Both the position numbers and the translations under genes were made by a program. Source: Chloroflexota bacterium (GTDB lineage Bacteria > Chloroflexota > Anaerolineae > CG2-30-64-16). From it: a stretch of DNA of 5,757 nucleotides. This document shows, piece by piece, positions 1 through 3,523 of the stretch. Positions within the stretch are counted from its first letter, which is position 1, and each line of letters begins with the position of its first letter. A model generated the notes under the pieces. It was given only the letters and a program-made list of their open reading frames with translations. It made no database searches and was not told the origin of the DNA. Where the stretch lies: contig JAKPQT010000476.1 in NCBI GenBank assembly GCA_029555885.1, positions 1 to 5,757 of the forward strand. Direction: 5' to 3'.

Positions 1-57
1 CAGCACCTGGACATTGGGCAAACCCACGAGTTCGCCCAGCAGTTGACAGTCGGCCAT
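1..57 (-). CDS. Start of a leftward gene, truncated by the window edge; possible ISL3-like transposase N-terminus
   Basis: On the minus strand an ATG at 57-55 opens a frame that stays open to base 1 and gives the 19 residues MADCQLLGELVGLPNVQVL. A Shine-Dalgarno-like GAGGTG lies about 6 bases before the ATG (minus-strand text AGCGAGGTGTGCCG then ATG), which supports a real start. The short peptide, with its 'LLxxLxxLPNVQV' pattern, resembles the first residues of some ISL3-family transposases, which begin with a leucine-rich 'LLxLPxxxV' stretch before their zinc-binding motif. That identification is a recollection-based guess: the zinc motif and the catalytic DDE domain would all lie outside the window. 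The gene is divergent from the isomerase gene at 206. It could equally be an unrelated protein. Confidence 0.4.
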   Translation of the reverse strand, partial: MADCQLLGELVGLPNVQVL

Positions 58-86
58 CGGCACACCTCGCTACATGAGATGAGCCG

Positions 87-95
87 ATCTTACCA
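87..95 (-). promoter_or_regulatory. Possible extended -10 promoter for the leftward gene
   Basis: Read on the minus strand, the text is TGG followed by TAAGAT, which fits the extended -10 pattern TGn-TATAAT with one mismatch in the hexamer. The matching -35 position (about 115-110) is poor, which is tolerable for extended -10 promoters. It would start transcription near base 80, leaving a leader of roughly 23 bases that includes the GAGGTG ribosome binding site. This rests on motif matching only. Confidence 0.25.
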
Positions 96-161
96 AATCT
101 CCTGCCATTGCGCCAGCATTCCCGCAATTGGCCGGAGAGCCGCTTTTTTGATTTGGGTATC

Positions 162-184
162 TTTGCGCCCTTCGCGCCTTCGCG
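162..184 (+). repeat. Periodic TTYGCG repeat, copy 1, upstream of the isomerase gene
   Basis: This 23-base block consists of three consecutive units ending in GCG: TTTGCG, CCCTTCGCG, CCTTCGCG. It matches the block at 1032-1054 at 18 of 23 positions without gaps, and four of the five differences are C versus T. It is in the same orientation and also lies just before a + strand gene, here 21 bases before the ATG at 206. The left-hand, purine-rich part seen with copy 2 is not evident here, so this looks like a partial copy. Similar short-period CTTTGCGYC tracts occur between genes in a range of environmental genomes. Its function is unknown. Confidence 0.55.
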
Positions 185-205
185 GTTCCAACACAGGAGG
201 TTGAC

Positions 206-964
206 ATGGGCAGGTTCAAGCAGTCCTTTGCGTGGTGGAGCTTTGGCCGCGAGGTACACGACGCGGCAGGATTTCTGCGCCAGGCGCGTGCGATCGGCTA
301 CCAGGGCGTCGAACTACTGCCGCAGGAGTTATGGGATGCGGCGCGCGCGGCCGACCTGGTGATTGCCACTGAAAGCGTAGGCAAGATCGAGCGCGGGCTG
401 AATCGCCGCGAGCATCATGCGGATATCGAGGAGGAACTCAAGCGCAAGCTCGATCTCGCTGTCCGCTACGGCATCCCCAACCTCATTGTCTTCTCCGGTA
501 ACCGCGCGGGGCTGACCGACGAGGCCGGCGCGCTCGTAACAGCGGAGGGGCTGCGCCGGCTCGCGCCGCTCGCAGAGGCCGCGGGCGTTACACTCGTCCT
601 CGAGCTGCTCAACTCCAAGGTTGACCACATCGACTACCAATGTGATCAGAGCGCGTGGGGTGTGCTCGTGATGTCGCTGGTGAATGCCTCGCACGTCAAA
701 CTGCTGTACGACGTTTATCACATGCAGATCATGGAAGGCGATATCATCCGCACCATCCGGCAGATTGCGCCCCACATCGGCCATGTCCATACGGGCGGCA
801 ATCCGGGCCGCCGCGACCTGGACGAGACCCAAGAGCTTTATTACCCGCCCATCATGGCCGCGCTTGCAGAGACCGGCTACACCGGGTTCGTCGGCCAGGA
901 GTTCATCCCGAGGGGCGACGCGTTGGCCGCGCTGCGCACAGCCTGGCAGCTCTGCAACGTCTAG
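206..964 (+). CDS. hyi: Hydroxypyruvate isomerase family protein (TIM-barrel sugar isomerase)
   Basis: This 252-residue protein belongs to the xylose-isomerase-like TIM-barrel superfamily, hydroxypyruvate isomerase (Hyi) type. Characterised members interconvert hydroxypyruvate and tartronate semialdehyde in glyoxylate or glycerate metabolism, but many relatives act on other ketoses or aldoses, so the substrate here is inferred. Family blocks visible in order are KQSFAWW (residues 5-11), GYQGVEL (31-37), GLNRREHH (64-71), NLIVFSGNR (92-100), LVLELLNSKVDH (130-141), YDVYHMQIMEGD (168-179), HVHTGGNPGR (193-202) and FVGQEFIPRG (228-237). Glu133 and Glu232 sit where the two catalytic, metal-binding glutamates occur in the family; Asp169 is a likely metal ligand. 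The start is fixed by AGGAGG at 195-200, five bases before the ATG. The length is slightly under the usual ~260 because the region around residues 45-62 is compact. It is a soluble cytoplasmic enzyme, 138 bases upstream of the esterase gene on the same strand. Confidence 0.88.
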   Translation: MGRFKQSFAWWSFGREVHDAAGFLRQARAIGYQGVELLPQELWDAARAADLVIATESVGKIERGLNRREHHADIEEELKRKLDLAVRYGIPNLIVFSGNRAGLTDEAGALVTAEGLRRLAPLAEAAGVTLVLELLNSKVDHIDYQCDQSAWGVLVMSLVNASHVKLLYDVYHMQIMEGDIIRTIRQIAPHIGHVHTGGNPGRRDLDETQELYYPPIMAALAETGYTGFVGQEFIPRGDALAALRTAWQLCNV

Positions 965-1054
965 TGCCACCACGGAAGACACGGACCACGCGGAAGGATG
1001 ATTTCTGTCTTGCGCAAGCCCTATCTTCTTCTTGGCGCTCTTTGCGTCTTTGCG
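965..1054 (+). repeat. Intergenic short-period repeat element with loosely complementary arms (copy 2 in its right arm)
   Basis: The space after the isomerase stop holds a purine-rich left arm (about 968-996, built from units such as ACGGAAG, ACACGGACC, ACGCGGAAG) and a pyrimidine-rich right arm (1032-1054, TTGGCG, CTCTTTGCG, TCTTTGCG). The reverse complement of the right arm (CGCAAAGACGCAAAGAG...) resembles the left arm in composition and spacing, so the element is a loose inverted repeat of about 90 bases. The right arm matches 162-184 at 18 of 23 positions. The next gene starts 48 bases further on. No open reading frame or transposase is associated. It may be a MITE-like or other dispersed repeat; this is an inference from two local copies. 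Confidence 0.5.
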
Positions 1055-1102
1055 TGAGATAAGTTCAGCCGTCTCATAACCTTCATAGCATCAGGAGATC
1101 CC

Positions 1103-2077
1103 ATGCCACTCACCTTCGATTTCCCGCTCGACAAGCTCCAGACCTACCAGGGCATCAACCCGCGACCAGCAGACTTCGACGCCTACTGGGACGCCGCGCT
1201 GGCAGAGATGCACGCGCTCGACCCGCAGGTGGAACTCGTGCCTGCGGAGTTCCAGGCGCCGGGCGCAGAGTGCTTCCACCTGTACTTCACCGGCGTCGGC
1301 GGCGCGCGCGTGCATGCCAAGCTGCTGCGGCCCAGGCACACCGCATCTGCTGCCCCGGCAGTCGTGATGTTCCACGGCTACAGCGGGCACTCCGGCGACT
1401 GGTTCGATAAGCTCGGCTATGTCGGCGCGGGCTACACCGTGGCTGCGCTGGACTGCCGCGGGCAGGGCGGCCTGTCTGAGGACAACAGCGACGTGGTGGG
1501 CAACACGCACCGCGGCCACATCATCCGCGGGCTGGCCGATGCGCTGGCCGGGCGACCCGATAAGCTGCTGTTCCGTCAGATTTTCCTGGACACCGCACAA
1601 CTGGCGCGCATCGTCATGGACATGCCGGGCGTGGATGCGACGCGCGTCGGCGCGACCGGCGGCAGCCAGGGCGGCGCACTCACGGTCGCGTGCATGGCGC
1701 TGGAGCCGCGCATCAAGCGCGCCGCGCCCATCTTCCCCTTCCTAAGCGACTACCTGCGTGTCTGGCAGATGGACCTGGCGAAGGACGCCTATGAGGAACT
1801 GCGCACCTTCTTCCGCCTCTTCGACCCGCGCCACGAGCAGGAAGCGGCCGTCTTCGAGCAGCTCGGCTACGTGGATATCCAGCACCTGGCCCCGCGCATC
1901 CAAGCGGAGGTGCTCTGGCCGATCGGCCTGATGGACCAGATTTGCCCGCCGTCCAGCCAGTTCGCGGCCTACAACAAAATCACGTCGCCCAAGCGCATGG
2001 CCATCTACCCGGACTTCGGCCACGAGGGTCTGCCCGGCGTGAATGACATCGTGTTCCAATTCCTGATGGGGCTGTAG
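1103..2077 (+). CDS. Acetyl xylan esterase / cephalosporin-C deacetylase family (CE7) alpha/beta hydrolase
   Basis: This 324-residue protein is a full-length member of carbohydrate esterase family 7 (AXE1 family), whose members remove acetyl groups from xylo-oligosaccharides, other acetylated sugars and cephalosporin C. All family signature motifs are present: RGQGG (residues 119-123), the nucleophile elbow GGSQGG with Ser188, Asp278 in LMDQICPPS, and His307-Glu308 in DFGHEG. Ser188-Asp278-His307 form the expected triad. The HGYSGHSGDW stretch (91-100) supplies the oxyanion-side loop typical of the family. The N-terminus (RPADFDAYWDAAL, 21-33) matches the family's 'FxxYW' opening, and there is no signal peptide, so it is likely cytoplasmic and acts on imported oligosaccharides. 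The start follows AGGAG at 1093-1097 with five-base spacing. CE7 proteins usually form hexamers. The isomerase gene upstream suggests a sugar-use context, but the natural substrate cannot be read from sequence. Confidence 0.92.
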   Translation: MPLTFDFPLDKLQTYQGINPRPADFDAYWDAALAEMHALDPQVELVPAEFQAPGAECFHLYFTGVGGARVHAKLLRPRHTASAAPAVVMFHGYSGHSGDWFDKLGYVGAGYTVAALDCRGQGGLSEDNSDVVGNTHRGHIIRGLADALAGRPDKLLFRQIFLDTAQLARIVMDMPGVDATRVGATGGSQGGALTVACMALEPRIKRAAPIFPFLSDYLRVWQMDLAKDAYEELRTFFRLFDPRHEQEAAVFEQLGYVDIQHLAPRIQAEVLWPIGLMDQICPPSSQFAAYNKITSPKRMAIYPDFGHEGLPGVNDIVFQFLMGL

Positions 2078-2088
2078 TTTTGGGGAAC

Positions 2089-2120
2089 GCGGAGTGGGCA
2101 TCCTCAGATGCCCACTCCGC
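2089..2120. terminator. Perfect 14-bp hairpin between convergent genes; likely bidirectional terminator
   Basis: GCGGAGTGGGCATC (2089-2102) is the exact reverse complement of GATGCCCACTCCGC (2107-2120), with a four-base loop CTCA. It starts 12 bases after the esterase stop and lies 41 bases beyond the stop of the minus-strand gene, so it can end transcripts from both sides. There is no clear T-tract on either side, so it is not a textbook intrinsic terminator; it may instead act as an RNA-stabilising or transcription-blocking structure. Confidence 0.6.
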
Positions 2121-2133
2121 ATATTGCTCTCTG

Positions 2134-2149
2134 GCAGCCGACCGGCTGC
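2134..2149. terminator. Small second hairpin just after the minus-strand gene
   Basis: GCAGCC (2134-2139) and GGCTGC (2144-2149) are exact reverse complements with loop GACC. It lies 12 bases beyond the stop codon of the minus-strand membrane protein gene and before the larger hairpin in that reading direction. The stem is short but entirely G/C apart from one A/T pair. It may add to the terminator function for the minus strand; a chance hairpin in GC-rich DNA is also possible. Confidence 0.3.
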
Positions 2150-2160
2150 TAATGGCCCGG

Positions 2161-2601
2161 TCAGCCGCAGTCATCATCGGGCGCGCGCAGCCGCTCCACC
2201 TCCGGGTCCACTGCGAACCAGTGCCCGTTGAACAGGCCGTAGGTCGCCCCGCTGGACAGCACCCCGCCCTCCGCCGGCACCCACCGCAGCCCCTTGCGCA
2301 CCAATGTCACATCACCGCGGTAGGGCGCGCCATCGGGCGCGGCGCGGTCGTTGCCGTAATCGGGATCATAGCGAAAAAACGCTTCCACGCGCACGACGAC
2401 GCGCCCAAGCCCAGGCATGAGCACGCGTGTGCTCACACGCTGCGGCGCCAGGTCTTGCGTGTACGTGCGCGCCAGGTAGCGGCGGACGGCCAGGGATGGC
2501 CCGGCCCACACGAACAGGATGACGCCGATTGCGACGAGTAGGCCTATCCACACCAGCCAGTGCATGCGCCACTTCGTTTCCGCTTTGGGCTTAACGCTCA
2601 T
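2161..2601 (-). CDS. Hypothetical single-pass membrane protein
   Basis: I do not recognise this 146-residue protein. It has a charged, short N-terminus (MSVKPKAETKWRMH), one strongly hydrophobic segment at about residues 14-34 (LVWIGLLVAIGVILFVWAG), then an arginine-rich stretch (VRRYLART) and a soluble tail of about 105 residues. The tail is rich in Arg, Gly and aromatic residues (AFFRYDPDYGND, YRGDVTLVRKGLRWVP, YGLFNGHWFAVDPEVERL) and ends in DDDCG; it looks like a small beta-rich domain. There is no lipobox and no heme or metal motif. With positive charges on both flanks the topology is unclear, but a tail outside the cytoplasmic membrane is plausible. A GGAG lies 10 bases before the ATG, and a good extended -10 promoter sits about 40 bases upstream. 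It is divergent from the act operon and convergent with the esterase gene. Codon use is GC-rich like its neighbours, so it is probably a real gene. Confidence 0.65.
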   Translation of the reverse strand: MSVKPKAETKWRMHWLVWIGLLVAIGVILFVWAGPSLAVRRYLARTYTQDLAPQRVSTRVLMPGLGRVVVRVEAFFRYDPDYGNDRAAPDGAPYRGDVTLVRKGLRWVPAEGGVLSSGATYGLFNGHWFAVDPEVERLRAPDDDCG

Positions 2602-2646
2602 CTACACCAAGCTCCGCCAGAAGAAAGGTCCGGGGTCAGGAAAATA

Positions 2647-2675
2647 ATCATAGCAGATTCTGAAAGCGAGGGCAA
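2647..2675 (-). promoter_or_regulatory. Extended -10 promoter for the minus-strand membrane protein gene
   Basis: Read on the minus strand, TTGCCC (2675-2670) is followed after exactly 17 bases by TATGAT (2652-2647), and TGC directly precedes the hexamer, giving an extended -10. The -35 matches consensus at 4 of 6 and the -10 at 5 of 6 positions. Transcription would start near 2640, leaving a leader of about 39 bases before the ATG at 2601. Confidence 0.5.
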
Positions 2676-2678
2676 ACC

Positions 2679-2760
2679 ACTTGACTTTTTCTCAAGTTCG
2701 GTTAAGCTTGTCCTTATCTTGGATTAAGCTTGTTCGTTCTCATAAATGTAATGTTCGCTA
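2679..2760 (+). promoter_or_regulatory. AT-rich control region of the act operon with direct repeats and a candidate promoter
   Basis: This is the most AT-rich stretch of the window and lies 90-170 bases before actA. It contains two copies of TTAAGCTTGTYC, at 2702-2713 and 2724-2735, set 22 bases apart (about two helix turns), and a six-base inverted repeat ACTTGA/TCAAGT at 2679-2684 and 2692-2697. A -10-like TGTAAT (2747-2752, 5 of 6 matches) lies 17 bases after TTAAGC (2724-2729), a weak -35 that overlaps the second direct repeat; transcription would start near 2759. A weak -35 beneath a repeated site is the arrangement expected for an activator-dependent promoter. TTGACT at 2681-2686 is a good -35 but has no well-spaced -10. 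All of this is motif reading, not proof. Confidence 0.4.
2702..2735 (+). repeat. Pair of 12-base direct repeats TTAAGCTTGTYC, 22 bases apart
   Basis: The copies are TTAAGCTTGTCC (2702-2713) and TTAAGCTTGTTC (2724-2735), identical at 11 of 12 positions and on the same face of the helix. Each contains the palindrome AAGCTT. The position in the act control region makes them candidate binding sites for a regulator, of unknown identity. Confidence 0.5.
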
Positions 2761-2847
2761 GTTTACGGCTGTCCTGACGGGGCGCAGCGACCCTCCGCCA
2801 TCTGACAGGGCAAATCCAATCGCGCGTGCTGAATCGGAAGAGAGCCA

Positions 2848-3498
2848 ATGCGACAGATCTTCGGTCCCAGCGCAAACGTCATTGCTCGGGCTTCGATTGT
2901 GGGTGGGCTGCTGCTGGTTGTTGTCCTCGTGGCAACCGGGTTTGCCTATATCCGCTCGCCTTATAATACCGAGCAGCGCGTCCACGTGGAGCAGCCGGTG
3001 CAGTTCGCGCACCGCACCCACGTCGGCAACGTCGGCCTCGATTGCCGCTACTGTCACACCGCAGTCGAGGAATCCCGCTTTGCGGGCATCCCCCCCATCG
3101 CCACCTGCATGAACTGCCATTCGCAGTTGCACGTCACCGCGGCCATCCTGGAACCCATCCGCGAAGCCTACCGGACAGGCCAGTCGGTGCAGTGGGTGCG
3201 CGTCCACAACCTGGCCGACTTTGCCTACTTCGACCACAGCGCCCACCTCGCAAAAGGCGTTGGCTGCACCACCTGTCACGGCCCGGTCCAGGATATGGCC
3301 CTCACCTGGCAGGAAAGCACCCTGTTGATGAACTGGTGTCTCGACTGCCACCGCGCACCGGAGAAGTACCTCCGGCCGCGCGCAGAGGTCTTCAACGTGA
3401 ACTGGGTGCCGCCGGCCAACCAGCTTGAGCTCGGGCGACAGCTTGTCGTCGAGTATCAGGTGAGCGCAAGAACCGACTGCTCGACCTGCCATCGATAG
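2848..3498 (+). CDS. actA: Alternative complex III subunit ActA, pentaheme cytochrome c
   Basis: This 216-residue protein has one N-terminal membrane segment (about residues 14-34) and five CxxCH heme c motifs: CRYCH (66-70), CMNCH (87-91), CTTCH (140-144), CLDCH (164-168) and CSTCH (211-215), the last at the very C-terminus. One membrane helix plus five hemes with this spacing is the ActA signature. ActA is a membrane-anchored, periplasmic electron-transfer subunit of alternative complex III, a quinol oxidase unrelated to bc1; it carries electrons from the quinol-oxidising core towards a periplasmic carrier or the terminal oxidase. Extra histidines at 55, 58, 95, 120, 130 and 133 (for example FAHRTHV, FDHSAH) are likely distal heme ligands. 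The start follows a purine-rich GGAAGAGAG at 2836-2844. actB begins 25 bases after its stop, so the two are co-transcribed. Other multiheme cytochromes (NrfH/cytochrome c7 like) are less likely given actB next door. Confidence 0.93.
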   Translation: MRQIFGPSANVIARASIVGGLLLVVVLVATGFAYIRSPYNTEQRVHVEQPVQFAHRTHVGNVGLDCRYCHTAVEESRFAGIPPIATCMNCHSQLHVTAAILEPIREAYRTGQSVQWVRVHNLADFAYFDHSAHLAKGVGCTTCHGPVQDMALTWQESTLLMNWCLDCHRAPEKYLRPRAEVFNVNWVPPANQLELGRQLVVEYQVSARTDCSTCHR

Positions 3499-3523
3499 AG
3501 CCATCCGAGGGGAAGAGATTCAT

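Noticed and set aside
329..982. Open frame of 217 codons on the minus strand opposite the isomerase gene
   Set aside because: It is antisense to a gene with clear family motifs; the frame is open because of high GC content and the codon bias of the real gene.
2080..2541. Open frame of 153 codons on the plus strand starting at the esterase end
   Set aside because: It runs through the hairpin and antisense to the membrane protein gene. The minus-strand frame has a hydrophobic helix, a promoter and a plausible start, so it is the better gene.
2766..2808. Possible leader hairpin CTGTC ... GACAG upstream of actA
   Set aside because: Only five base pairs across a long loop; not better than chance, and no riboswitch pattern was seen.
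2758..3504. Open frame of 248 codons on the minus strand opposite actA
   Set aside because: It overlaps the whole pentaheme cytochrome gene, and its product shows no recognisable domain; this is a GC-driven shadow.
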